A stretch of DNA of 63,842 bases from Nostoc mirabile CHAB5784 (GTDB taxonomy: Bacteria > Cyanobacteriota > Cyanobacteriia > Cyanobacteriales > Nostocaceae): the NCBI RefSeq assembly GCF_020829645.1, contig NZ_JAIVFS010000047.1, positions 1-63,842 on the forward strand, read 5' to 3'. Below the pieces are notes generated by a model. It saw only the letters and a list, made by a program, of their open reading frames with translations, had not been told where the DNA came from and ran no database searches. The stretch's first letter is position 1. Every line of letters begins with the position of its first letter. Shown in pieces: positions 24,213-32,836 of this stretch. Position numbers and translations under genes: made by a program.

Positions 24213-25295
24213 ATGACAGCAACCTTACAACAGCGCTCAAGCGCCAACGTATGGGATAGATTCTGCGAGTGGATCACCAGCACCAACAACCGTATTTACA
24301 TCGGTTGGTTCGGCTCCGTCATGATCCCCACCCTGCTAGCCGCCACCGCTTGCTTCGTAATCGCCTTCATCGCTGCACCTCCAGTAGACATCGATGGAAT
24401 CCGTGAACCAGTAGCAGGTTCCTTAATCTACGGAAACAACATCATCTCTGGTGCAGTAGTACCTTCCTCCAACGCTATCGGCTTGCACTTCTACCCAATT
24501 TGGGAAGCAGCATCTCTTGATGAGTGGTTGTACAACGGTGGTCCTTACCAACTGGTAATATTCCACTTCCTGATTGGCGTATTCTGCTACCTAGGTCGTG
24601 AATGGGAACTATCCTACCGCTTAGGTATGCGTCCTTGGATTGCGATTGCATATTCTGCTCCCGTTGCAGCAGCAACCGCAGTATTCTTGGTATACCCCAT
24701 CGGACAAGGTTCATTCTCTGACGGTATGCCCTTGGGAATAAGCGGAACATTCAACTTCATGATCGTGTTCCAAGCAGAACACAACATCTTAATGCACCCC
24801 TTCCACCAATTAGGTGTAGCAGGTGTATTCGGCGGAAGTTTGTTCTCTGCAATGCACGGTTCACTAGTAACCTCTTCACTAGTTCGTGAAACCACCGAAA
24901 CCGAATCGCTTAACTACGGTTACAAATTCGGTCAAGAAGAAGAAACCTACAACATCGTTGCAGCCCACGGCTACTTCGGTCGTCTAATCTTCCAATACGC
25001 TTCTTTCAACAACAGCCGTTCACTGCACTTCTTCTTAGCAGCATGGCCTGTAATCGGAATCTGGTTCACCTCCTTGGGTGTAAGCACAATGGCGTTCAAC
25101 TTGAACGGTTTCAACTTCAACCAATCAATCATTGATTCAAGCGGTCGCGTTATCAGCACTTGGGCTGATGTAATCAACCGGGCTAACCTGGGTATGGAAG
25201 TAATGCACGAGCGTAATGCTCACAACTTCCCCTTAGATTTGGCTGCTGGTGATGTGCGGACTGTGGCAATGAGCGCTCCTGCTATCAACGGTTAA
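24213..25295 (+). CDS. psbA: Photosystem II reaction-centre protein D1
   Basis: D1 binds the photosystem II cofactors and most ligands of the Mn4CaO5 cluster in the thylakoid membrane. The 360-residue length, five membrane helices and all key residues are normal: Asp170 (SFSD), His332 and Glu333 (MHERNAHNF), Asp342 and Ala344 (LDLA, the processing point), with a 16-residue C-terminal extension. Residue 130 is Glu (GREWELSYRLGMRPW), which marks the high-light or stress form; the low-light form has Gln130. Residue 124 is Phe, also as in the high-light form. It is a single gene with a strong terminator at 25317. Confidence 0.98.
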   Translation: MTATLQQRSSANVWDRFCEWITSTNNRIYIGWFGSVMIPTLLAATACFVIAFIAAPPVDIDGIREPVAGSLIYGNNIISGAVVPSSNAIGLHFYPIWEAASLDEWLYNGGPYQLVIFHFLIGVFCYLGREWELSYRLGMRPWIAIAYSAPVAAATAVFLVYPIGQGSFSDGMPLGISGTFNFMIVFQAEHNILMHPFHQLGVAGVFGGSLFSAMHGSLVTSSLVRETTETESLNYGYKFGQEEETYNIVAAHGYFGRLIFQYASFNNSRSLHFFLAAWPVIGIWFTSLGVSTMAFNLNGFNFNQSIIDSSGRVISTWADVINRANLGMEVMHERNAHNFPLDLAAGDVRTVAMSAPAING

Positions 25296-25316
25296 TTCTG
25301 AAGTTTAGCTATTCGC

Positions 25317-25351
25317 AAAAAGCGCCCTCCCAATCTGGGAGAGCGCTTTTT
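25317..25351 (+). terminator. Rho-independent terminator of psbA
   Basis: The arms AAAAAGCGCCCTCCCA and TGGGAGAGCGCTTTTT form a strong GC stem with a T-run, starting 22 bases after the psbA stop. Confidence 0.9.
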
Positions 25352-25440
25352 AGTGTTAAGACTTACGCAAACTCTACGATTCTTCTCTACGAGACGCTAA
25401 GTAGTCAGACAGAATTAATTACAAAATGTCATTGCGAATG

Positions 25441-25578
25441 CAATACGCTTGGGTTAAGAAGAATCGTAGGTTGGGTTGAACTTTAGTGTTACCCAAACAA
25501 AGCCTTGATAATGTTGGGTTTCGTTCCTCAACCCAACCTACACCAGTTTTATTTTTTAGCCTTAACCCAAGCGTATTG
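25441..25578. mobile_element. Miniature inverted-repeat element with 10-bp target duplication
   Basis: The 138-bp unit starts CAATACGCTTGGGTTAAG (25441-25458) and ends CTTAACCCAAGCGTATTG (25561-25578), an exact 18-bp inverted repeat. The ten bases ATTGCGAATG lie directly outside both ends (25431-25440 and 25579-25588), as a target-site duplication would. Inside is a second palindrome, GTAGGTTGGGTT...AACCCAACCTAC. There is no transposase. Partial matches to the end occur at 12877-12892 and 26634-26649. Confidence 0.85.
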
Positions 25579-25589
25579 ATTGCGAATGG

Positions 25590-25800
25590 AGTGAAGCGGA
25601 GTGAAGCAATTCGCTTGCGGCTGGGATTGCTTTGCTCCGCTCGCAATGACTGTAAATATTTTTGTCCGACTACTTACGCGAAGGTGTTCTTCTCTTTGAG
25701 ACGCTTCGCGTTGGCGAAAGCCTCTCGCAGAGAAGGCGTCTTCTCTGCGAGACGCTACGCGTTGGCGTAAGCCTCTCGTAGAGATGGCGGTTCGATAAAT
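25590..25800. repeat. Cluster of small dispersed repeats
   Basis: Two tandem versions of GAGACGCT-x-CGCGTTGGCG with AAGCCTCTCG follow each other between 25698 and 25790, next to a GCGAATGGAGTGAAGCGGAG-type repeat. These are common Nostoc small dispersed repeats. The overlapping open frames here are made of repeats and are not genes. Confidence 0.75.
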
Positions 25801-25872
25801 TAGGCTTTTTAGCACTTTTTGCGTAATTTATAAGTGTCAATTATAACAGCGTTTAATTCTGGTAGCGCATTT

Positions 25873-26553
25873 TCAATTGAGTGTGCGGTAGTGTAAAAAC
25901 AACTGACTTCCAACCTGACGAGTTTCGACGAGTTGGAGATGAGGAGCAGCTTTGGGAAGAAAACCCTCTCCCTCCACTGGGCTAGGGGCGTGCTTTCCTC
26001 CATAAATGACGGGCCAAATTGTCAACCACCAATCGTCAATTCGCCTTGCCTTTACTAGAGCCGCTGTTAAAGAACCGCCTCCCAAAACAATGACTTTGTG
26101 AATACCCCGCTCTGCCATCAAGCTGTAGGCCCGATCCCAGTCTAGGTTTGTCTCTCCCAAATCGATTAATTCAGCCAGCTTTTGCAAGCTTGTTGCATCA
26201 GAATTACGCTTCAAACCAGTCCGTGTTGTAAATATCCATCGCTCAATGTCCTGGCTTAAAAAAGGCAAGTCCAGCGATAGGTCAAGGGAACCTGAGACAA
26301 CGCAGGTAATGGGCTGGGGAGACTGACCTCGAACTTCGCGTGCTGCCAATAGTTCGGGATTGTGAATTGTATAGGTTTCCCCCTCAGCCCGAATCGTCCC
26401 TGCTCCTACCAGGACTAAATCGGCAAGGGAGGCTTGATACTCTAGGTGTGCTTGATCAACTGGATCGGAATCACGAGGCGCTTTAGGATCTACGGCGCTA
26501 ATTTTTCCATCGGCCGTCATCGCAAGAACCACAGTTGTTTGGATAGCTGACAT
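25873..26553 (-). CDS. RibD C-terminal domain (dihydrofolate-reductase-like) protein
   Basis: A 226-residue protein of the RibD-C fold, which reduces 5-amino-6-ribosylaminouracil 5'-phosphate with NADPH in riboflavin synthesis, and has stand-alone relatives of unclear substrate. Landmarks are VVLAMTADGKIS near 8-19, ADLVLVGAGTIRAEGETY near 44-61, the KVIVLGGGSLTAALV nucleotide-binding segment near 153-167, and DDWWLTIWPVIYGG near 172-185. No deaminase domain is fused to it. It may be a riboflavin enzyme or another pterin or flavin reductase. Confidence 0.85.
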   Translation of the reverse strand: MSAIQTTVVLAMTADGKISAVDPKAPRDSDPVDQAHLEYQASLADLVLVGAGTIRAEGETYTIHNPELLAAREVRGQSPQPITCVVSGSLDLSLDLPFLSQDIERWIFTTRTGLKRNSDATSLQKLAELIDLGETNLDWDRAYSLMAERGIHKVIVLGGGSLTAALVKARRIDDWWLTIWPVIYGGKHAPSPVEGEGFLPKAAPHLQLVETRQVGSQLFLHYRTLN

Positions 26554-26625
26554 GATTACATTCTGACGGTTCTTTATAATTTTACCTTTTTGAATTCTTT
26601 GCCATGAATCCCCGTGCGATTCGTT

Positions 26626-26841
26626 TTAGGTCTCAACCCAAGCGTATTGGTTTTTGAGCCGTCCGTTAAGTCCTACCAGATTGACGGGCTTTACCTGACC
26701 AGGAATAAGTAACTGAGCGTGGGTAAACTTCACCTCAGCAGTTGGACGCTGCCGAAATTTCTTTACCTGCCTTCCATATACTCTATGTGCACCTGGATCA
26801 GAGGGAAATTCTTTAGTATTTTCTATAAATTGAAAACTCTG
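26626..26841 (-). pseudogene. Open coding remnant of unknown family, no start codon
   Basis: On the minus strand the frame between TGA (26842-26844) and TAA (26626-26628) is open for 71 codons without ATG near its start. It reads ...ENTKEFPSDPGAHRVYGRQV, KKFRQRPTAEVKFTHAQLLI, PGQVKPVNLVGLNG.... The composition is protein-like, with many Arg and Lys. The last residues come from a dispersed repeat (CAACCCAAGCGTATTG). I do not recognise it. It may be the tail of a disrupted gene. The rest of the 26554-27160 gap holds nothing I can name. Confidence 0.4.
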
Positions 26842-27159
26842 TCAGTGATTTCGATAAGCTGACATCGCTGATTCTCAGATGTTACCAGACCCAAGCAGCC
26901 AAGCATCAAGTATTTACCCCAGATGTAATCAGAATGGAAAAATCAGCTTAACTCAGGGTATCTAATACAAAACTACACCTACCCAACTATCTTTTTGCTG
27001 TCTCCCATTCTGAGTGTTGAATATTCGTAGACAAAGGCAGGTTGGGAATAACAGCATAGTCAAAAGACAAAGTTATTAAACAAGTTTATTGATCAGATCC
27101 GATTTTTGCCTGCCAGCAAATTAGCGATCGCAGTACTAATGACCTGTAATATTTAGGAC

Positions 27160-27199
27160 AAAAAAAGTGGCTCTGCAATCAGCAGAACCACTAAAGCTT
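27160..27199 (-). terminator. Terminator of acsF
   Basis: On the minus strand the arms GTGGTTCTGC and GCAGAGCCAC, with one mismatch, are followed by TTTTTTT. The hairpin lies about 20 bases after the acsF stop. Confidence 0.85.
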
Positions 27200-27217
27200 T
27201 CGCAAACCAGTTATAAC

Positions 27218-28294
27218 TTAACGAACTGCCCCTTGTGCAGAAACAGTATCAATCGGTTTCATCAGGTACAGCCGCAATAACTGCCAGCCATTGGAGATGT
27301 AAAGCGGCAGTTTTTGGAAGAATTGCAGGAATTTGGGAGTGCTGGAGTTAGCGATCGCACCCAACTTCTCATTATTGCTTATACAAGTATCCAACCGTTG
27401 ATAAAACTCTGGATTCTCTACATCCAGCATCAGAGGGAATACCCTACCTGCGTTTTCGTTAGTCTTCTTAATTACATGGATGTCGTATTCTCGCGCATCC
27501 AATCCAAGGGTGGCATAAAAGTCCTTGCGTTGGATGTCATTGAGATACATTGTCGCAAACACAGACAACAGGAAGAACCGACTCCACAGCCGTGCTTTCC
27601 AATCATTCAATATTTGCGGCTGGGATTTCATGATTGCATCAAAGAAATCGCCGTGACGGTTTTCATCTTGACACCAGTTTTCAAAGAACCGGAAGATTGG
27701 ATAAACCCGGTCTTCGGGATGTGCTTCTAAATGGCGATAAATGGTGATATAGCGCCAATAACCGATCTTCTCAGAAAGATAAGTAGCGTAAAAGATAAAT
27801 TTCGGTTTAAAGAAGGTATAATTGCGACTCTTAGTCAAAAACCCTAAATCTAGGGACAGATTAAAGTCCGACAAAGCTTTGTTCAAAAAGCCAGCGTGAC
27901 GTGCTTCATCCCGTGACATCAGGTTAAAACACTCTGCCAAGACGGGGCTTTTGCCTTTCAAGCGACGGCCAAGTTCTTTATACAGCAAAAAGCCGGAAAA
28001 CTCTGCCGTACACGAGCGTTCTAGAAACTCAACGAACAATCGGCGAGTTTCCCCGTCAATATGATCCCAGGATTGTTCAAACTCGGCATCCCGAACAAAG
28101 TGATGGCGGTTGTAGTCAGTGCGGAACTCTTCGAGAATGGCTTGTAACTCGTCTTCATTGACGGAGATATCCATCCGCGCCATTTCATCAAAATCGGTAG
28201 TATAAAACCGAGGTGTTAACAGGGTTTCTTTTGCCGGGACTTTAATCCCTGGCCGGATTTCTTCAAAGCCTGGTTTTTTGAGGGAATCTACCAT
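27218..28294 (-). CDS. acsF: Aerobic Mg-protoporphyrin IX monomethyl ester cyclase
   Basis: AcsF (CHL27/CycI) forms the fifth ring of chlorophyll from Mg-protoporphyrin monomethyl ester with O2, at the membrane. The 358 residues are the normal length. Diiron ligands lie in the paired motifs: Glu residues in EFLERSCTAEFSGF and the DEARH motif near 128-132, and DENRH in WCQDENRHGDFF near 210-220. The N-terminal LTPRFYTTDFDEM is a family signature. The enzyme needs the Ycf54 partner, which is not here. It is a single gene with its own terminator. Confidence 0.97.
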   Translation of the reverse strand: MVDSLKKPGFEEIRPGIKVPAKETLLTPRFYTTDFDEMARMDISVNEDELQAILEEFRTDYNRHHFVRDAEFEQSWDHIDGETRRLFVEFLERSCTAEFSGFLLYKELGRRLKGKSPVLAECFNLMSRDEARHAGFLNKALSDFNLSLDLGFLTKSRNYTFFKPKFIFYATYLSEKIGYWRYITIYRHLEAHPEDRVYPIFRFFENWCQDENRHGDFFDAIMKSQPQILNDWKARLWSRFFLLSVFATMYLNDIQRKDFYATLGLDAREYDIHVIKKTNENAGRVFPLMLDVENPEFYQRLDTCISNNEKLGAIANSSTPKFLQFFQKLPLYISNGWQLLRLYLMKPIDTVSAQGAVR

Positions 28295-28319
28295 GTCTTG
28301 ATTGCTCTTTCGTCTTTAT

Positions 28320-28470
28320 TATCTTAAGTAGACCCTTCGGGTGACGCTCTTATGTCGCTACCGCTACGCTAACGGCAGTTCCTCATGTAGGAAACCCCGA
28401 AGACCGGACTGCCTCACCACAAAGCCAAGGGTAATGCTCTGTTAAGGCGTAACAGCCTACAATAATCCAA
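28320..28470. repeat. Dispersed repeat upstream of acsF
   Basis: The bases around GCTACCGCTACGCTAACGGC, CCTCATGTAGGAAACCCCGA and AGACCGGACTGCCTCACC belong to the GCCAGT...GGTTTCC-type small repeat, with a relative at 41398-41443. The rest of the gap to 28694 shows no gene; the acsF promoter must lie here on the minus strand. Confidence 0.6.
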
Positions 28471-28694
28471 TTGTATAAAGTTCAGTCTACCAAGGTGCGG
28501 GTTAGAAATTTGTAAGCAAAAGATTAAGAGTTGCAACAATCATTCAATGCTTGCGGAACCAAGAATCGCGGATTAGTAGTCAAACAAACGTAGTTCAGTG
28601 ATTAGCACTGTTTCGATGAAGTGGAGTAGCACGTATTTATTGTAAGTTAAAGCACTATTATCTCAATAATTTTACGTAGTTATTACTACAATCA

Positions 28695-29240
28695 ATGAAA
28701 ACCCATCTCAAACAACAAGAGCAAATCCAAAGGGTTGAAAACAAGATGAATCTTGAAAACAATCAGCATAAAGACCGACTTCTTGTCTCTTACATCTTGT
28801 GTGCAGTCGGATTTGTCGGGGTGGGAGGATTGCACCGTTTCTACAATGGCAAGATCGGGACTGGTTTGTTGTGGCTGTTGACTGGTGGTGTGTTTGGTAT
28901 AGGGCAGATCGTGGATTTGTTCTTCATCCCCAATATGGTTGACAACTACGAACACAAGCTGAGACTAAAAGCAGGTGTATCTCCCTTCGGTGTGCCGTTA
29001 AATCAAGCAGTAGTTGCCTCTCAAGTCCACCGCCCAACAGGCAACCAACTCATGATTAAACTGATCGAAGCGGCAGAAAGCAAAGGTGGTATTTTAACTG
29101 TCACTCAAGGCGTAAAGTTCACGGGAGCTAGCTTTGCTGAAGTGGAAGCTACCCTCAATGAGATGTACAAATCAGGTTACGTGAAAATAGATAACGACCC
29201 CAATACTGGAGCCGTTATCTACCATTTCCATGAACTTTAA
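28695..29240 (+). CDS. TM2-domain protein
   Basis: A 181-residue membrane protein. The N-terminal 25 residues are polar. A TM2 domain of two helices follows at about 28-78 (LLVSYILCAVGFVGVGGLHR, then FYNGKIGTGLLWLLTGGVFG); the GLHRFYNGKIGTGLLWLLT-like core is typical. The C-terminal 75 residues (NQLMIKLIEAAESKGGILTV, then VTQGVKFTGASFAEVEATLN) look like a winged helix, so a soluble sensory or DNA-binding-like part hangs on the membrane part. Function is unknown. The start ATG lacks a strong ribosome binding site. Confidence 0.85.
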   Translation: MKTHLKQQEQIQRVENKMNLENNQHKDRLLVSYILCAVGFVGVGGLHRFYNGKIGTGLLWLLTGGVFGIGQIVDLFFIPNMVDNYEHKLRLKAGVSPFGVPLNQAVVASQVHRPTGNQLMIKLIEAAESKGGILTVTQGVKFTGASFAEVEATLNEMYKSGYVKIDNDPNTGAVIYHFHEL

Positions 29241-29245
29241 ATAGT

Positions 29246-29325
29246 CGTTTGTCATTTGTCCTTTGTCCTTTGTCTTTTGTTAAAAAAACTAATGACTAAT
29301 GACTAATGACTAATGACTAATTTAT
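29246..29325. repeat. Short tandem repeats (TCCTTTG)n and (TAATGAC)n
   Basis: Heptamers of the GTCATTTGTCC type (29246-29282) are followed by about four TAATGAC copies (29292-29320). Confidence 0.9.
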
Positions 29326-29979
29326 ACCTAACCACTTTTGACCGTCCAAGCGCTGAACTAAGCCAAATACCAACAAATCGAGGGTAATTTTGCGCTCATC
29401 GATTAAGAATGACTCAAGAGTGCTAGGTTTTTTGCCTTCATTACAGGAAAATCCCTTTTTCCCTTGAATATCTTCTTCGGGAAAATACAGGTTAAATTGA
29501 CGCAGACCTGTTTCTTTCCAACTGCCGATAATTTGCCAGCATTCTTCAGCAGATTCAAAGCCAGTGATTGGCACTTTCTGCTTCGCAAAAGACACCTGTA
29601 AATCTTGCACACCTTGTTGAGCGATCGCTTTTTGTAAAGCTGGCAAGTAGTCTTGCTCGATAAACTCTACAAATGGCTTATCTTCAACAGCTGGGGCTTT
29701 TTCCTTTTTGGTGGCTTTAGCTGCGGCTGCGGGTTTTTCTCCTGTTGCTGCGGCGGCTGCGGGTTTTTCTCGCTTGGGTGATGCAGCAGCTGGTTTAGCT
29801 GCATTGGGGTTATCTTCGGGGTTTGCAGCTTTAGGATCTGGCGTGTTAGCAGTAGGAAGGTCTGTGGCTTCGGGTGAGTCTGTACTAGGAGCGTGTTCTT
29901 CAGCCACACTGGGAGCTTGCTTGTCAACAGTGCTGGGAGCTACTTCTCCCGCTTGATTGTGATTGGTTGGGTCTGCCAT
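29317..29979 (-). CDS. DUF2996-like protein with low-complexity N-terminus
   Basis: A 220-residue protein. The first 100 residues are low-complexity, rich in Ala, Pro, Lys and Glu (AAAAATGEKPAAAAKATKKE), probably disordered. The C-terminal 120 residues fold as one domain, with FVEFIEQDYLPALQKAI near 103-119, ECWQIIGSWKETGLRQFNLY, then FPEEDIQGKKGFSC, and a final helix LDLLVFGLVQRLDGQKWLGI. I recognise this as a domain (DUF2996) conserved in cyanobacteria and plastids, of unknown function. It has no signal peptide, so it acts in the cytoplasm or on the thylakoid surface. Confidence 0.75.
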   Translation of the reverse strand: MADPTNHNQAGEVAPSTVDKQAPSVAEEHAPSTDSPEATDLPTANTPDPKAANPEDNPNAAKPAAASPKREKPAAAAATGEKPAAAAKATKKEKAPAVEDKPFVEFIEQDYLPALQKAIAQQGVQDLQVSFAKQKVPITGFESAEECWQIIGSWKETGLRQFNLYFPEEDIQGKKGFSCNEGKKPSTLESFLIDERKITLDLLVFGLVQRLDGQKWLGIN

Positions 29980-30112
29980 TGCTCAGGTCAATCCTTTAAT
30001 CTAGCTTTTGGAGCGATCGCTCACCTTGATGTATCGGGTATTTTTATTTTGACATACTAATGCAGCACGGCAAAAATAACTGTGCAGTTAGAAATTTGCT
30101 AAAACCAATATG

Positions 30113-30215
30113 TATATAGATGCACATAACAAGATACCCCTGTAGTTGCGCTAATGCCTTGGGGGGAAGGTGTAGCCGGGAGGTAAATATATGCAGCCTC
30201 ACAAAGAATTGGTAA
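30113..30215. repeat. Dispersed repeat, third relative of the 14346 element
   Basis: This degenerate copy has AGATGCACATAACAAG, CCCCTGTAG, GGTGTAGCCGGGAGG and TAAATATATGCAGC. Better copies are at 14346-14460 and 55776-55895. Confidence 0.65.
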
Positions 30216-30545
30216 TAAAACCAGAGGAACAATTTGATTGCATTTAGGTTGCGATGTCTGACAACAAGCCCAAAGCAACGGAAACCTCTTGGCTTTGCGC
30301 TGTGCGTCTACGCCCTAGCAAAAGTCTGATTTAGTCCTCCACAAAAGGCATTAAAGAAGTTGGAAGTTGGAAGTACAGTTTTGTAATGGGGATTTAGACC
30401 CCACCACAAAACTTGCGGCTTGTTAGTTGTCGGGGACAAAAAAGCGCGGAATTTGGTTAAATAAAGTTCTTGCAGAATCAGGTTAAAGGGCAAAGGAAAA
30501 GAAATGAGATTTTCTTTTTACCTTTGTCCTTTAACCTTTTTTTAT
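30216..30545. other. Gap without recognised gene
   Basis: No convincing gene is seen. Short open frames on the minus strand have no recognisable domain. Confidence 0.4.
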
Positions 30546-30636
30546 AGGACTTACGCAAAAATACACGCGCTCAGGGGCAATTCATGAATTGCCCCTACGT
30601 GAAATAAGGGTTTCGGCTATTGTTTGCGTAAGTCCT
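30546..30636 (+). mobile_element. 91-bp miniature element, AGGACTTACGCA ends (copy A)
   Basis: It begins AGGACTTACGCAAA and ends TTTGCGTAAGTCCT, with the perfect core palindrome GGGGCAATTCATGAATTGCC. The reverse complement is found at 34555-34645 with about one base difference. The two inverted copies flank the duplicated genes. Confidence 0.85.
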
Positions 30637-30866
30637 GTTTTATTCTTTTTGTTAAAGGTACTTTCAAGTCAATAGGACTAAGGCTTATGCACTGTACAAA
30701 TTAGTCATGGTATGCATCTACCAAAATAGGTTTTTTCAAGCTTTTATTGGTCATTTTTTGATTGGAAATACACCCACACTGTAGGGGTAATTAATAAATT
30801 AGCCCTAAGACAGATGTGTTTTTAAAACATCTACATTTGGTATTTACTTTTAATGCATAAGTCCTA

Positions 30867-31368
30867 ATGCTAATAGCGATCGCCTGCGAAGATTAAATCG
30901 TTTAATAGCTATTAAAACAGTCGAGTTATGCTTGTATCAGTGAGGAAAAATAATCAGTAAATACTAAACTTTAACCGAGATATTATGAAATCTTAACATT
31001 ACTCAAATATAGTGTTAACAAGATGATTCCAAATACAGTTTTTAACCTTAAAATTTGACTTTGAATCGGCAAATCAAAGACCCTTTTCTATTTGTTCAAT
31101 GAACAAATAGTAACTACAACAGTATTGGGTTAAGTTGTCTTAGCCTGTTTACAGTCAAAGGTTTAGTAGTGTTTCAGTTTTGCAAGCTTATAGGCTATAT
31201 AAGCAAAGTTAAGATAATGCAAGCTAGTTTTAACTTTTAGCCTGCGAACGTTAGCTCTTGTTTGTGTCGTTAAAGACTTCTAGCCAGATAGCAATTTGCA
31301 CATTTGGAATGCTGCATATTTGGAATCTTCCCAAAAGTTTAACAGTTTGAATTAAGGAGAAAATTCTC
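30867..31368 (+). promoter_or_regulatory. Duplicated upstream region, copy 1
   Basis: From GCGATCGCCTGC near 30877 through CGTTTAATAG, ACAGTCGAGTTATGC and the final AAGGAGAAAATTCTC before the ATG, this region matches 32837-33276. It must hold the promoter. The long leader shows that the duplication carried the control region along. Confidence 0.7.
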
Positions 31369-32301
31369 ATGGTTCTTTACGGCTATACCATTGGAGATGA
31401 GGATATCAATCCTAGCCAAGGTGGAGAACAAGTCACAGTTTACCGCTTCCCTATAAGCCCCCTTGCTACTACTCCCCAAAGAGTAGGCGAAATCAATGCT
31501 GGGAGTATTCTGAACGCAGACCTAGAAGGTTTGGGAACTAACCCCACTACCCAAAGGGCAAGTGCGGTTAACGAAGCACGTGGCAGTGGTACTACAGCAA
31601 TTGATCCAACTGTTATTCGCGTCGATAATGTAGATCAGCCTTTTGCTCCGGCCACAGCGTCACCAACACGTACACCATCTGACCTACGTCGTTTTGGGGT
31701 TGACTCAGGTGCTGACTTTAATAGTAGTGCTTTATACAACATTTCAGGGAATGATGATACCCGTAATGGGACAGTAGGAAGCTCTCTTTATAGAATTACT
31801 ACAGCTAACCCTGGAACTATTAGCCTTGTAGACGCCTTTGGCCCAGCTACTACTGCTGCACAAAGACAAGGAACTCAACCTACCAACTCTCAATTTGCCG
31901 ATGGATTAGCTATCGACAATCTCAATCCTGGTTCTACTCGTGCTTTTGCTAGCGATTTCAGCACTCTTGATGGAGATGGGAACCAGCTTTACAAAGTCGA
32001 TTTGCTCACTGGTGAGCTATCTGCACCGATTGCTTTGAGAACTCCTTCAGGGCAAGCTTTGAACGCAGATTCTGGATTGGCATTTACTAACAGCGGATCT
32101 CAAAGATTGTTGGCTTTGCTGGAAACTGGCGCTGTCTATGAGATCACAGGCTACCAAGATGAACTTGCTGCATCAGGTCTAGGTTTAGGTAGTGCTGGTG
32201 GTACTAATGGTGCTGGCTTTGCAACCGCCACCTTACTTGGTAACGTTAATTTACCAACTGCTGGTGGTCAATATGAAGGCTTTACGATTGTTAATGAATA
32301 A
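31369..32301 (+). CDS. Orphan DUF4394-like protein, tandem copy 1
   Basis: A 310-residue protein without signal peptide. It begins MVLYGYTIGDEDINPS and ends FTIVNE. The middle contains SSLYRITTANPGTISLVD, FADGLAIDNLNPGSTRAFAS and NQLYKVDLLTGELSAPIAL, short strands of the LYxVDxxTGxxS type seen in DUF4394-like beta-propeller proteins. The composition is rich in Ala, Thr, Gly and Asn. The second copy (33277-34236) is about 80 percent identical by eye. AAGGAG precedes the ATG. Function is unknown; beta-propeller fold is an inference. Confidence 0.75.
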   Translation: MVLYGYTIGDEDINPSQGGEQVTVYRFPISPLATTPQRVGEINAGSILNADLEGLGTNPTTQRASAVNEARGSGTTAIDPTVIRVDNVDQPFAPATASPTRTPSDLRRFGVDSGADFNSSALYNISGNDDTRNGTVGSSLYRITTANPGTISLVDAFGPATTAAQRQGTQPTNSQFADGLAIDNLNPGSTRAFASDFSTLDGDGNQLYKVDLLTGELSAPIALRTPSGQALNADSGLAFTNSGSQRLLALLETGAVYEITGYQDELAASGLGLGSAGGTNGAGFATATLLGNVNLPTAGGQYEGFTIVNE

Positions 32302-32320
32302 CAGTCGTTAGGATACTCTT

Positions 32321-32360
32321 TCTTCAACTCTTGTAAAACTACTTTTACAAGAGTTGAAGA
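32321..32360. terminator. Hairpin terminator of tandem copy 1
   Basis: The arms TCTTCAACTCTTGTAAAA and TTTTACAAGAGTTGAAGA are perfect inverted repeats with a CTAC loop. The same hairpin follows the second copy. Confidence 0.75.
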
Positions 32361-32381
32361 ACGGAGCTAAAGATAAAAAAA

Positions 32382-32575
32382 GTGATTCTTCAGTACTTGG
32401 TATGCTAAATCAATCCGCTAACAACCTGAAAACATTGCTGTACAACAAAAACAGGCGTTATCCTGCAAGATTTTCGGCTTTTCTAGCGATTTAGGCATTT
32501 ATTTGCTTTATTTTAAAGTCAAATTTTAATGTTTCACTAATAATTTGGCATAACAGGTACTGAAGAGCCAAAAAA
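32382..32575. mobile_element. 194-bp insertion present in only one tandem copy
   Basis: Comparison of the sequence after the two copies shows that bases about 32382-32575 are extra. The insert has inverted ends CTTCAGTACTTGGTATGC (32388-32405) and GCATAACAGGTACTGAAG (32548-32565), 16 of 18 matching. After the second copy the flanks join directly (CTAAAGAGAAAAAAGTTTTA near 34305). It has no coding region and behaves like a miniature non-autonomous element. Confidence 0.8.
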
Positions 32576-32674
32576 GTTTTAATTGCCAAACTACCTGTAC
32601 TTTTTGTAGAGACTAACTGGATTTTTTTTGAAATTTATTCTATCCTCTAACCCTTTTTTAATTATTTTTGTTAA

Positions 32675-32804
32675 GAGGTTGTTCAAAAAGTAGTTGCTTG
32701 TTATTTTAGGCACTTATAGATCCCCCTAAATCCCCCTTAAAAAGAGGGATTTAGGGGGATCTATAACATTTTGCTACTGACAAGAGGATTTTTCAAACGT
32801 CCTC
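32675..32804. repeat. Palindromic element, GAGGTTGTTcAAAAAG ends
   Basis: The ends GAGGTTGTTCAAAAAG and TTTTTCAAACGTCCTC are imperfect inverted repeats. Inside is a near-perfect palindrome ATAGATCCCCCTAAATCCC...GGGATTTAGGGGGATCTAT. A relative lies at 41294-41499. Confidence 0.75.
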
Positions 32805-32836
32805 GTAAAGGTACTTTGAAGTAAACAGACTAATGG

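Noticed and set aside
25486..25815. Frames of 94 and 88 residues after psbA
   Set aside because: They run through a miniature element and small dispersed repeats, with no domain.
28320..28470. Riboswitch or structured leader of acsF
   Set aside because: The paired segments match a dispersed repeat family found elsewhere (41398-41443), so the structure is not specific to acsF.
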